A stretch of 64,000 bases of DNA from Cryptomeria japonica (GCF_030272615.1 NC_081409.1:619119255-619183254), one strand, 5' to 3'. Counted from the stretch's first letter, positions 21,608 through 32,631 are shown. Notes: generated by a model from the letters alone, not told the origin. Numbers and translations: made by a program.

Positions 21608-22636
21608 CTAAGATGCACCAGAATCAATAATCCACTCAAGTGGTTGAGAAACTTTATAAGTACATGTAAATGCATGACGAGATGAATTACCATTATTATT
21701 ACCTTTCTTATAATGAGGTTTATGTTGTTGATTATTTTGATTATTTTGGTTCATGGGCTTTTTACCATTTTGCTTCTTAAAACAATTATTAGTAATATGT
21801 CCATCTTTCCCACAATATGTGCAATGGGGTCTTGTTTGAGAATTATTCCTTTGATTATTGTACGTATTGTTATGATTATTATTATGAGAATTGTTATGAT
21901 AGGATTTAGAATGAGATTGATAATTAGAAGATTTGTGATTATTATTATTATGATGATTATGATTATTATTTTTGGATCTAAAATTATTATTATGATTTTG
22001 ATTTTTAGACATAAAAGCATGTTCACTACTTTTAAGAGTACCAAATTGAATTAATTTAGCTTCCTCTTGACGTAATAAATTACAAAAAATATCATAAGTT
22101 AATTGAGTAGCTAAGCTAGGAATAGAAAGTTGAGCATGAATATTTGTAATAAATTGTTGAAATTGACGAGGAAGACATTTTTTTAGAATAAGATGAATTA
22201 AACGTAAATCAGCTAGAGTAACTCCTAAACCAGTTAATTCACTATTAACAAAATCAAACTTTAATAAGAATTAATCCATAGTTTTAAAATTTGTATACCT
22301 GAGGTCTTCAAGTTGATCTTGAAGCTGAATTTTTTGGGATTCATTTGAGCTATCATAAGTTGTTTTTAAAATTTCCCAAGCTTCATACGCTTTTGTACAA
22401 TGTCCAATTAAAACATACAAATCAAGAACCATTGAAATACCAATTAAACCAAGGGCTTCCTCATTTTGAGCCTTCCATCTATCTTGGTTAGCTCGAGGAG
22501 CAGTTGTAGCGGGCTCAATGGTTTTATTAGTTGCAACATCCAAAAGGTGCTTAAAATGAAAAATGAAAAAAATATGCATTTTCCATGAATGATAATTGGA
22601 ACTATTTAATTTAATTTCTGGAATTAATGTAGACAT
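21608..22636 (-). pseudogene. Copia-2 gag with zinc knuckle, reaching the protease DSGAS motif
   Basis: An ATG at 22636 starts MSTLIPEIKLNSSNYHSWKM, the usual Copia UBN2-type gag start, continuing through AYEAWEILKTTYDS and LEDLRYTNFKTMD to a stop at 22271. The frame resumes as FDFVNSELTGLGVTLADLRL and EEAKLIQFGTL. A His/Asn-rich low-complexity stretch (about 21850-22000) is followed by the CCHC knuckle CTYCGKDGHITNNC and the protease motif WIIDSGAS. Gag forms the cytoplasmic particle that packages element RNA. Only one or two stops break it, consistent with the young LTRs. Confidence 0.9.
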
Positions 22637-22639
22637 GAT

Positions 22640-24240
22640 AGCAAAATAATGATTAGTAAAAAAATTACCCCCTTTAATTAAAACACAAAAATTAACCTCC
22701 TTGATTAAACTTGAATCAAACTTGAATAATAACTTTAAAAAATAACAATTTTTCTAAAAAAGACTATTTATCAAAAAGTTATTTTCAAATCTTTAATAAC
22801 AAATTTAAATTTTTTAAAAAAATAATTTTATTTAAGCAAACTTTATATATAAAAAGTTTAAATCATAATAATAACAAAATAAAACTATTTAAATGAAAAA
22901 AAACTATATATTAAAAAACTTTATTAAAAAAATTATATACCTTTTTTAAAAAAATAAACTAAACTTAACTTCACTTTTAAAGAACCTAAACTTTACTTTT
23001 ATATAAGTTTAAAAGAAGCTAAACTTATATAAAGTAAACTTTAAATTATACGTGAATGAAGAAAAAATCTTAAGACTAAAAAAAACTTAAAATGAAACGT
23101 GAGAATGGATTAAGGTGAGTAAAGAAGGATATTAAATGCAGAAAGGAGGACATTAGTTAAGAAGAGAAAGAGAGCATAGGCGTTACAAATGAGAAATAAT
23201 ACACATGCAAAAAAGGAACGTTACAAATAAGTTTAGATAATTATATGAACGAATAGGTAAGATGAACGTTACTGAGCAGAAATTATGGTTTGCACAGGTG
23301 TTTCAAGAGCAGAAGAATTAAATAATTAGAACAGAATGAAATGTTTAATCATAACTTGCAAACTCAAAGAGTGATACAGAAGCTATAGAGACATTACAAG
23401 ATAAGGATAAGATATAAACTGAATTCTTTAGTCTTACCAACCGCAGGTGATAGAGAGAAAATGATACAACACAGAAGTGAACAATAATAACGATACAGAG
23501 AAAAAATGATGAATACATTACAGATTGAAATAAATAAATATGATAGAGAAAACTGGAAATGGTGAATACAAAGTTTATGAAATAACAACCAGTGACCCCA
23601 CACTACACAGACAAAGAACAGGTAAACAAAACAAAGTCTGAAATAATGTTAAATGTTTAAGCACAAGCAAATAGTTATCTAAAGAAATATGTTAAATCTG
23701 AATGGTATATAATTTAGAACTGCAAACACAGAGATTTATGCCTTTTACAAGGCAGAACCTATAGAAAATGTTAGACTGATATTTTTATTTTTTTGTAAAT
23801 ACACAGAGATTCAATGAAAAAACAATATAAAAAATTATTTTTATCAAAAAATTTGCAAGTAAATGAAATGTTAGAACTTGCAAACAAATAAAGAATGCAA
23901 TTTAATAATAAATCAGATTTGGTGGCAAGCCGACCAAATAGATTAAGGAGGCTGAGTTTGGCGGTAAACCTTCCAAACTATTCACACTAAAAGAAACTAG
24001 AAACTTTGGCAGAAAGCCTTCCAAAGTATTTTTTTTTAATAAAAATCTAGAATAGAAGATTAAACCTGCAGGCAAACTTGTTAACAAGTTTGAAAAAAAA
24101 TTTAAAATCTGAAATAAGAAACCTGCATAGTAGAAAATATTAGAGAAAGAACTTCTTCTCCTCTCAAGAATGCCTCCAAGAAGGTGAACTCCATAGAATG
24201 GTAACCTTCATCAATGTCAACTTAAAACAAGGATTAGAAA
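22640..24240 (-). other. Copia-2 5' leader, AT-rich
   Basis: About 1.6 kb between the primer binding site and gag. It is A/T-rich, has no credible ORF, and contains a short internal repeat of GGCAAACCTTCCAAA-like motifs at 23920-24080. This is longer than most Copia leaders. Confidence 0.6.
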
Positions 24241-24255
24241 CCTACTCTGATGCCA
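24241..24255 (-). promoter_or_regulatory. Copia-2 primer binding site
   Basis: The - strand reads TGGCATCAGAGTAGG immediately inside the 5' LTR, a variant of the TGGTATCAGAGC site complementary to initiator tRNA-Met that plant Copia elements use to prime minus-strand synthesis. Confidence 0.85.
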
Positions 24256-24446
24256 TGAAAGGAAATACAAGAGCAAGGAAAGAAAAATAAAATCCAAGTA
24301 AGTTTATTGATGAAGTAAATGTTACCAAGAGAAATGTAGAAACTTTGGAGCAATCACCCAAATGTGAAGAAGGAGGCACAAGAACCTTTGAAAGGGGAAA
24401 AGAAAAGAAAAACCCCTTATGATATTATGAATGAGGCAATGCCTAC

Positions 24447-24490
<44 letters not shown>

Positions 24491-24795
24491 AAGAATCTCT
24501 TTACAATATTGTCATTAAGAATAAATGAGAGAGGAGACATCTCTTAAATAGAGATGAAGAGAGGAGTTACAAAGTAACTCCCAAATCTATGAATGCCACC
24601 ATTCATAAGATGTGTGTGCCATTTGTCCACATCCTCTTATGGAGGAAATCTAATATTCCTTAATAAAGGAAAATAAAAGAAATGACTTGTCCTCACACAA
24701 GTACTAGAGGACAAATTACATGTAGGAATTCCAAAGGAATATCCTAAACTAAATACAAATAAACCTAAGCCAAGTAAAGATTAAATATTCTAAGA
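24256..24795 (-). repeat. Copia-2 5' LTR
   Basis: Bounded TGAAAGG on the + strand left and ATTCTAAGA right. It contains a longer (GA)n tract at about 24451-24488 than its partner. Confidence 0.93.
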
Positions 24796-25010
24796 TAGCC
24801 ATTTTCGATTGGTAGCATTTTTTCGCCTGCTACAAAAGTCGTCAGTTGCATGCAATGAAAAGTTGCAAGATTGGCTAGAACTGATTCAGTTCATCGTGTG
24901 CACAAACCGACTTCATGAGCACATCTGGGTGGGTAGTTTTACGATAGGCATGCCCCTGTCATGCATCCCAATGCACTAGAACATCGAGTGTCATACCCCA
25001 CCCACGCAAT
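24796..25010. repeat. 359-bp tandem array, last partial unit
   Basis: The array resumes at TAGCCATTTTCGATTGGTAG and runs through the CATCGAGTGTCAT landmark at about 24983. The unit then stops and unrelated sequence follows. This shows that Copia-2 inserted into the last full unit. Confidence 0.93.
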
Positions 25011-25089
25011 GTAGAAGTTGCTTGACAACTTTTTTGAGAATTTTTTTGACAACAATGACAATTTTTGCTCAAATTATATCTAGTCTCTA

Positions 25090-25255
25090 TCTATGACCCT
25101 TATGACCCGATAATGACTCAAATAATTCTCCATGATTATACAAGAATCAATAATGCTCATGATTGACCAGGGACACATCAGATAATGACCCAAATAATTC
25201 TCCATGATTATACAAGAATCAATAATGCTCATGATTGACTAGGGACACATCACAT
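25090..25255. repeat. Two-copy direct repeat of about 74 bp
   Basis: GATAATGACYCAAATAATTC, then TCCATGATTATACAAGAATC, AATAATGCTCATGATTGAC and AGGGACACATCA occur twice in a row with only a few differences. Confidence 0.9.
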
Positions 25256-25259
25256 ATAC

Positions 25260-25660
25260 TCAAAACATAGTCACAAAACATTGACACACAAAATAGTCAC
25301 AAAATATTGTCACATATTATTCAAAAATTTGCCTCTAAATATGGTCAAATCAGCTCTTGTCTATTTGATTATACAAAAAAATGTCTTACAAATCATCTCA
25401 TGGTCTTTTATACAAAATTTAGCATTACAATATATGAGATTACAACTCATCACCATTTTAATATACAAATCATCTCATGGGCTTTTATACAAAATTTGGC
25501 ATTACAATATGTGTGATTCAGCTCATCGCCATTTTAATATATAAAATTTGGCATGTACATATGTACAAATCAGCCCATTGCCATTTAAATATACAAAATT
25601 ATGCCCCTAAACTTGTAAAATTCAGCTCATGGGCATTTATATATACAAAAAAGGAATATA
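25260..25660. repeat. Degenerate tandem repeat downstream of the transposase gene
   Basis: Units of about 45-95 bp built around CTCATGGKCTTTTATACAAA, ATTTGGCATTACAATATG and TCATCGCCATTTTAATATAC repeat four to five times with growing divergence. The array lies between the 359-bp array and the 3' end of the transposase gene. Confidence 0.8.
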
Positions 25661-28612
25661 GAACAATTCATCGATGATTTATACAAAATTCTCAAAATCA
25701 TTCTACTCTGAACCGTAGAATCAATCAATTGAGCCTTCAGGATCAACTCTAACCATATTGTGTCAAGTATTGCCTCGAGGTCAGATTCATGAACTTTCCA
25801 TAAAATCTTGTTATGAGGTCTACCACGATACTTCATCAAATGAATATTTGTTGCAACAACAAGGTTAGAGAAATGAAGAATATGTCTGTGTGTTTCAAAG
25901 TCCTCGAGTAACCAAACACCAGAATTCTTGATAGGGTATCTCTGAAGCCATGTTCCTATCACGAAAACAAACCCTATTGGGTACTCAATACCCTCTCTAT
26001 CAATGATTGTGGTTGTCAATTTTCTTTTAGGCTCAACACAATGACACAAATAGTAATATGTTCCTTCTTCATTGTTCTCTTATGCAACAACTGCATACAC
26101 ATGACCTGCATTTTATAAAGTGTTAATTAATACCAAAAATAAAGTATGATGTACAACAAAATGAACCAAAAAGAATACTTGCAAAAAAATTAACTCAAAA
26201 AATCACTTGAATCCACTAGGTCAGATACATGGTCAAAATCCACTGATTCTCCATTTGGCTCAATTGTAGTGCTTTGGGAATTCGATATGAATCAACGGGA
26301 ACCAACGGTCTACAAGGCCATTTGTCAACCTACTCTTGTGATTCACATTCTTCCCACAAACAATACATGCATGAAGAGCAAAAACATACCATTTGTCTCG
26401 TATAAATTACCAGTGAACTTGAATTTGAACTCATAAATAAGTGCATGTCACTCAATCCTGCAACTGTACAACAATGTAGATAGTTTTCAATGTTAGATTC
26501 AGTGATCAACCAAAAATATCTACGAACCAATGACGTACCTGGATTACCTAGACCCATCGTAGACTTACACCATCGCACAATTGTTTCTGCATCTACCAAC
26601 TTAGCACCACCTTCGTACTTTAATTCTTCCCTGGCTAGGGCTCTTTTCACACATGCTCCTGCGCCATCATGCTCTTCCTTACCATGTCCAGCCTCAGTGA
26701 AATTCCAAAAATTTTGTACACCACTTGTCACATGCATCCTTGTCAACCAATAAAACATCCTTGCATTCTTGAATTGTGCGGTGCAATTATCTGACCATAT
26801 TAAGTGTTGGTTGTATCGTATGTTCCTTTCCCTTAAACTATCATAGAAAAATTTAAAGCATCCTTGTACAAACTCTATTGAATGAGTATGATCATCACTT
26901 ATGTAGAAGTGATACTCTCTTACAACCTTTCTATCCTCCTCTATGCTATCATTTGCATGCATGAATGCTATGTGTACAAAAATAGAAAATTGTGTAGAGT
27001 GATAATACATGGATTGCACTTCATTTTGAGGTTGTAGTGTATAATTTTCAGTGAAATCAATGATAGAGACAATGGTGCCAAGAGGAAATGTGTCCTTACA
27101 TAACTTGAATTGCTCATCTAGCCATCAAGCTCTATGTGTATGCATTATGTACTCATAAAATAGTTTCTCTTGAAACATTTTCATAAATTGAGCTACACAT
27201 CATTTTTCACTAGCTCGCATCTCTTCAAATCTTTTCCATCTTTAACTCCATATGTGATTGTCTTGTATTTTCCGAAAGAAACTAGTTTCATACCAATTTC
27301 ATGTGTGCTCTCCAAATATACACATCTAGGTAAACATTGCAAACCACCACATATAGCAAAAGAACCTTCCAAACAAGGCATCTTATAATTAATGCAACCA
27401 TCATGTCTATTACATAGCACACTTGAAATAAATTCTCTTACCGACTTAGGAGGTGCTTGTATATTACATTCCTGCAAAACATCGTTAGTGTGCAAAGTAG
27501 AACAAATATGATGAAAAATATCATAATTCATGGAAAATTCAATATGCATCCTATAACAACACATGGTTCCTACATGATTAGTCTTAATATAACAAGGTTT
27601 TTCCATTTCAAAAAATCTTTGAAAAATTCTTATTTGAGGAAATTTTTGAAAGAATCTTTCATAAAATTTAGTTTGAGTCATATCCAAATAGTGTTTCGCA
27701 TGTGGCTCGCTATTTTTAGACCCAATTCTCCTTCTAACAACATCTCTTTGGTTGGGTGATACTCTTGTGTTGTCATGCCAAAAAATTTCAATTAATGTTT
27801 TTAGTGCATCAACAACAACCTTGTCTTTGTGTGGTAGTCTACCCGAGAATGCCCAAAGAGAATTATTGTTAGGTTCCTCTATTTGTTCCCTCTTTAATTC
27901 TTTACTTAATGTTGTTCTACTAATGTTTAATGACTTACTTGTTTTTCTTATCAAATGATCTTTTTCTTATTTTCTTGCTCATTGTGGTTGATGTAATGAC
28001 ATGTCGAGTAGCATTAGAACCCTTACTACGTGATTTTGAACCAATAGATTGATATGCATCAAATAGATTTCTGGCAATAGTTCTTTCACTGTTACTTTCA
28101 GATGATCTTAGGCCTAGAATTTTCATTGTCTCTCTAAAATTCAAATTTTTTATCATTTGAACAATTAATTGACATCTTGCGGTTTGATTTAAGTTTTTAA
28201 AATAGTTTTTCCATATTCTTTTAACCATTCTCCTACAATTTCATTCATTCATTTTATTGGGCATTGACTTCAATATATTCTCATCAATGTCAATTAGATA
28301 CTTTGGTTTCCTACGAATGATTCTAGGAGGTGTTAACATCGGTGCATTATGTACATTCAATTCATCATTTAATTGATTATTCAATGTGGTATCTTCTTCA
28401 ATTGCATTAGGTTCAAACGGTAAATTATCAAATGTTTCTTCTTCAATTGCATTAGGTGCATTATATTCATTTGGTAAATCAAATTGAGATGTTGAGGATG
28501 ACATACCTTCTTCTCCCATTGTTCTTATGTCACGCAATTTCTTCATACGTTGCCTTTGTCTTTCCTTTTGAGCCTCTCGTTGTTCCATCATTGCTCGCTT
28601 GTTCTTTCCCAT
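25640..28612 (-). pseudogene. Sola-like DDE transposase gene, broken
   Basis: The gene starts at 28612 (MGKNKRAMMEQREAQKERQR) with a basic N-terminus. It has one stop at 28241-28243, then continues in the same frame to 27935, where a frameshift leads into 27954-27193 (TSKSLNISRTTLSKELKREQ, a helix-turn-helix-like part). The catalytic region is about 27190-26330. It has IDFTENYTLQPQNEVQS with the first Asp near 27058, ISDDHTHSIEFVQ, IWSDNCTAQFKNARMFYWLT with the second Asp near 26790, and FTEAGHGKEEHDGAGACVKR. A probable intron (about 26114-26181) separates the last exon, HVYAVVA to about 25640. Damage: stops such as HRA*WLDEQFK (a CGA to TGA change) and at least two frameshifts. The motifs match proteins I associate with Sola transposases, and a database check is needed for the exact superfamily. 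Confidence 0.8.
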
Positions 28613-29170
28613 GGTTGATATCGGTTGACCTAAATAGAATCATATTACATATATATGTAAAGAAAATTTCATAAATAAACAAATAAACATAAATATGCAT
28701 CTTATCACTATTTTTTGAAATCAAACTATTAAACAATCACAATTCAATCATTTGAAACCATTCAAAAATAAAAAACTAATAAAAACAACAATTCAATCAT
28801 TTGAAATCATGCAAAAACAAAAAATTCACTTACTTTTATGTATACAACAATGATAGAAGTGTAGACATAGTTCCAGTGGGGCCTTCAACGACCTCAAAAA
28901 CTTCTTTTGAGGCTATTGAGGCTCTTGGGCAACTAAAACTATGTCTATAAACCGTGTTCACGCTACATTAATACCATCTATGTGTTGTTAGACCATAAAA
29001 TGTTGACAAGCCCAATGATATTTTTTTTTCCCATTCTGGAATGATAAGTAGCACGTACGCACTAATAAACCTAAAAAATGTTATCGTAGGGTTATGAATA
29101 ATGGGAATAGTACCCCATATGCGCTCCTTTGCCTTATAAATGTTATGGCAAGGCACTAAACTAATAGTTT
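28613..29170. other. Upstream region of the transposase gene
   Basis: AT-rich. A block at about 28822-28890 (AATTCACTTAC ... GAAGTGTAGACAYAGTTSCA) recurs at about 31012-31060 on the far side of the GA tract. Subterminal-type motifs (GCACGTACGCAC at 29051, CCCATATGCGCTCC at 29111, CTCGTATGCGTTAT at 29176) are also present. Confidence 0.6.
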
Positions 29171-29214
29171 TAGTACCTCGTATGCGTTATTGGTAGTAGA
29201 AAATATGTGAATGA

Positions 29215-29230
29215 AAAGGGAGGGAGGGGG

Positions 29231-29269
<39 letters not shown>

Positions 29270-29392
29270 GGGAGAGTAGGGGGAGGGAGAGAGGAGGGGG
29301 GACAGTGGGAGAGAAGGAGTATGGAGGAAGGAAGAGGGGAGAGGGAGAGAGAGAGGGAGAGGGAGAGGGAGAGAGAGGGAAGGAGGGAGAGG

Positions 29393-29423
<31 letters not shown>

Positions 29424-29805
29424 AAGATGAAAGAGGGAGAGAGGTAGAGGGAGAGGGAGAGGGATAGGGAGAGAGAGAGAGAGGGAGACAAAGAGAGAGA
29501 GGGGAGGAGGGAGAGGGAGACAGAGAGAGAGAGGGAAGAGGGGGGGTGGGAGAGAGAGGTAGAGGGAGGGAGGGAGAGAGAGAGAGAGAGAAGAGGGGAG
29601 GTGGGAGAGAAGAAGGGGTATGGAGGAAGGGAGAGGGAAAGAGGGAAGGTGGGAGAGCGAGAGAGAGGGAGAGAAGAGGGGGGGAAGGGAGAGGTAGAGA
29701 GGGAGAGAGGGAGAGAAGAGGGGGGGAAGGGAGAGGTAGAGGGAGGGAGAGACGGAGAGAAGAGGGGGGAGGGAAGGTAGAGAGAGGGAGAGAGGTAGAG
29801 GGAGG

Positions 29806-29845
<40 letters not shown>

Positions 29846-30189
29846 GGGGGTGGGAGAGAAGAAGGGGTATGGAGGAAGGGAGAGGGAGAGTAGGGGGGAG
29901 AGAGGGAGAGGAGAGAGGAGAGGGAGAGAGAGAGAGAGAGGGGGGAGGGAGAGGGAGGGAGAGGAGAGGGGAGAGGGAGAGAGAGGGAGAGAGGGAGAGA
30001 AGAGGGGGGAAGGGAGAGGTAAAGGGAGGGAGAGAGGGAGAGAAGAGGGGGAGGGAAGGTAGAGAGAGGGAGAGAGGTAGAGGGATGGAGAGAGAGAAAG
30101 AGAAGAGGGGGGTGGGAGAGAAGAAGGGGTATGGAGGAAGGGAGAGGGAGATAGGGAAGGAGGGAGAGGGAGGGAGAGGGAGAGAGGGA

Positions 30190-30249
<60 letters not shown>

Positions 30250-30290
30250 GGGGGAGAGTTGGGGGGAGGCAAAGAGGAGGGGTCTTAAGG
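29215..30290. repeat. GA-rich simple repeat tract, about 1.1 kb
   Basis: Nearly pure purine on the + strand, made of GGGAGA/GAGAGA/GGGGGAG variants. Longer internal units recur, such as a block with GAGAAGAAGGGGTATGGAGG near 29305, 29608, 29858 and 30120. This shows segmental duplication inside the tract. Open frames of up to 378 codons (Ser/Leu/Pro or Arg/Glu/Gly) exist on both strands simply because purine tracts lack stops, so they are not called as genes. Confidence 0.95.
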
Positions 30291-31280
30291 GGTCATAGGA
30301 TACCATATGACCTCTTAGGAAATAATACGACCTCTAATGACACCTAAGGGGTCATATGTTGGGCTAATAAAATGATATTAAATTTAAGGTTATGAATAGA
30401 ACATCATACAATGAGACTCCAAGTGAACAAACAACAAGGCTTCACTAAAAAGCAAGTGTAAGGGCTTGACCTAACCCTAAGAGTACTGCCTAAGTTGTAA
30501 AATATATGATGTTGTTAAATTTGCAAGGTTATAAGACTGATCTTGATTGTAACTATAGGAATTACACACTTGATTGTTGTTTTGACAAGTGATGATCATC
30601 ATATACTACCACTGCCATGCATACAACAAACATTAATTTCTTTAGGTGACAGGCACTGTGTAACAACATGGGAACTCTCACATACCCACCACTATCATTC
30701 TACATGACATCATCTGTGTTACTCTCCCTCTTTCTCTTCCTACCTGTTGTTTCCTTCTAAAAAACATATTGCAGGTACTCTGACTCATCATGTTGTTTTG
30801 TTGGTCCACTATTTTCCACATCTGCTCTGCTCATTAAAAACACATTCGAGAAGAATATTGCTACAGGTTTCCTTGTTTATCATGGTAATACACTCGTGGT
30901 TCAATTTAAAAACCTATTCCTCCTATTCAATATACACACACAAATCCATCCGTCAATTTTTTTAGGAGAGGATACATGATAAAAATCAAAGAGGAAGTTG
31001 CAGACAAGAAATAAATTCACTTACTTCTATAGAAGTGTAGACACAGTTGCAGTGGGGTATGGAGGGAGGGAGGGAGAGAAGAAGAGAAAGAGGGATGGGG
31101 TATGGAGAGAGAGAGAGAGAGGCACCTTGTATGCGTTTGAGAGGGGGAGACAATACACTTACATGTGTATATATATGTTTAATATATATATATATATGTA
31201 TATAAACATATTATATATACAATATCATATTATACACATATATTATATGTATATACACATATTATATATAGAATATCATA
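30291..31280. other. Non-coding interior of the DNA transposon, with AT microsatellite
   Basis: No gene recognised. A second short GA tract lies at 31063-31110. 31150-31280 is a (TA)-rich microsatellite in which a block of about 60 bp (ACATATTATATATA, ATATCATATTATAC) is duplicated. Confidence 0.6.
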
Positions 31281-31284
31281 TTAT

Positions 31285-31400
31285 ACAATAGCGCGTATGC
31301 ACTGTTTATAGGAAAACAAGTGCATACGTGTTGCTTACACTATAGGTACCCCGTACGCGCTGTTTAAACCATAAGTACCTCGTACGTGTTGTTTTGACTG
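31285..31400. repeat. Right subterminal repeat cluster
   Basis: Four copies of the motif also found at the left end: GCGCGTATGCACTGTTTATA (31291), GCATACGTGTTGCTTA (31322), CCGTACGCGCTGTTTA (31351) and CTCGTACGTGTTGTTTT (31379). They are separated by TATAGGTACC-like spacers. The shared motif at both ends ties the two transposon termini together. Confidence 0.8.
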
Positions 31401-32220
31401 TTTACGCTTGGAAATAGGCCTGGATGACAAAGCTACGGTTTGGAAGTTTGATTTACCTCCATTTCTCTCATTTTTGACATGTTTTATTTTATCAACTTGT
31501 TTTATCGACTTTGTCATCATCAGGTTTACACTTCATAAAGTGGGTATTTCTAAAATTGCCACCATATTTTCACCCATCTTCTGAGCTTTCTAACCATTTT
31601 TTTTTTTTCAATTTGAACAACAATAACATATTATTATTGAATTTCTTTTACCAGTGTCTCCATAGTTCTCACAAACATAGGTACACCATTTTTTTAATAA
31701 CTTTTGATATACTTATCCAAATTTAAAAAACTTTATATATTATTATATTGCACTTGATTCTTTACAATTTAAAACAAAAAAAAATTGTATTTTCGATTTG
31801 TTTAGTGCAACTTATGCTTCGCACATGAACAGGTACCTAATTTTCAGGATGTGCTCTATTGGAAAAAATCATTAAAAAAAAATACTCAACAAAAAATTAC
31901 AAAAAAATACACATCTTCTAGTGCTCACTCTTAACTATCTTTCTGCCAAAGGATTTGTCAAAATACTAAATCTAACTATGGCTTTTTTGATGCGCACATC
32001 AGACACTATGTTATGTTTTTCAAAAAAAATCAAGGTTAATTTTTCGTGCGCGAAGGATTTGACCCCCTTAATCTTATCAAATTTTGAAAAAATTTAATAG
32101 TTTGGAAACTAGATTCAGAGTACTACAATATTTGTTCTTTGATTATCTTCATATCTTGAGTGGATGGCTTTCAAATTTTGCCGCCAAGTTCAGGTTCACC
32201 TGATTTCAGAAGAAAAAAAA
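31401..32220. other. Right terminal region of the DNA transposon, nothing recognised
   Basis: AT-rich, non-coding. At the left end the motif cluster is about 65 bp from the terminus, here about 870 bp, so the ends are asymmetric or an old insertion lies here. Confidence 0.5.
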
Positions 32221-32221
32221 A

Positions 32222-32272
32222 AAGTGTCCACTTATACCCCCCTTTTTTACCACCATCTTTGTGCACTTACCC
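32222..32272 (-). repeat. Right terminal inverted repeat of the DNA transposon
   Basis: The inverse complement begins GGGTAAGTGCACAAAGATGG and continues GGTAAAAAAGG ... GTGGACACTTT, matching the left end. It is followed by TSD TAAT. Confidence 0.9.
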
Positions 32273-32629
32273 TAATGCATCTCTTCGTAGTTTGGATTTG
32301 AGACACTTAGCCAAGTGTGCACATAGGGATAGAGCTTGTAGGAGAAATTCCACCTTTTGTGGTCTTGTTTTACTATTACACTCCACATTTGGTGGGTCAT
32401 CCACCTCTTGTGAAATATTATATTATTTCTCCTACCTACCCCTAGTATTTCTTACCTACCCTTGTTTCTCATTGAGCCACATGTCATGATTGTGTGCTCA
32501 TACATCCATATGGCCTTACCTATATAAGTAGGCCTATATTCATTGTATTGGTTAATCCAATTTGTTCTTGTCATTCTTTTGTCTCTATTTTATACTTTTC
32601 ATTGTGTCCTTGATCTTGGCAAAATATCA
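32273..32629 (+). repeat. Copia-1 5' LTR, second part
   Basis: Resumes at TAATGCATCTCTTCGTAG, matching 38064 onward in the 3' LTR. It lacks a 31-bp segment that the 3' LTR has at about 38354-38384. The two LTRs also differ by scattered substitutions. Confidence 0.95.
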
Positions 32630-32631
32630 CA

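Larger units (their letters stand above)
19484..24795 (-). mobile_element. Copia-2: young Copia element with large internal deletion
   Basis: LTRs are 19484-20021 and 24256-24795, differing at about 17 positions by eye (roughly 3%) apart from GA-tract length. Flanking 5-mers CAGCC (19479-19483) and TAGCC (24796-24800) agree at four of five bases. A primer binding site, gag, protease motif, integrase start, RT end and RNase H are present, but the integrase core end and most of RT are missing. At 5.3 kb it is the most recent arrival visible in the window, lying inside the 359-bp array. Confidence 0.95.
13894..32272 (-). mobile_element. Sola-like DNA transposon with accessory gene (18.4 kb, 13.1 kb without Copia-2)
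   Basis: Terminal inverted repeats are GGGCGTGTGCACAAAGATGG (left) and, read inward from the right, GGGTAAGTGCACAAAGATGG. Similarity goes on through GGTGGT and GTGGACAC with one indel of about 8 bp. The TSD is TAAT at 13890-13893 and 32273-32276. The intact 3' LTR of Copia-1 has a single TAAT at 38064-38067, which is the empty site. Inside are a DDE transposase gene on the - strand (25640-28612), a gene of nine inferred exons on the + strand, subterminal repeats, a 359-bp tandem array and GA-rich sequence. Sola is my best superfamily call, from the 4-bp TSD and the D-F-x-E-N-Y and S-D-x-C motifs. A new family or superfamily is possible. Confidence 0.85.

Noticed and set aside
21713-22054. Ile/Met-rich frames opposite Copia-2 gag
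   Set aside because: Shadow of the His/Asn-rich low-complexity part of gag; the gag frame has the knuckle and protease motifs.
17395-25010. CRISPR array
   Set aside because: Repeat units are long and contiguous without unique spacers, and the DNA is plant nuclear.
29156-30306. Very long open frames (up to 378 codons) rich in Ser/Leu/Pro or Arg/Glu/Gly
   Set aside because: They arise because a GA-only tract contains no stop codons in any frame on either strand. No start context, domain or codon bias supports a gene.
13890-32276. Classification as PIF/Harbinger (3-bp TSD)
   Set aside because: A 3-bp TAA or AAT duplication would make the two ends asymmetric. Only TAAT gives GGG at both ends. 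The transposase motifs also do not look like Harbinger.
32160-32489. ORF similar to one at 38083-38280
   Set aside because: The shared peptide (HLGKCAHRDRACRRNS-like) comes from the two LTRs of Copia-1 and is not a duplicated gene.
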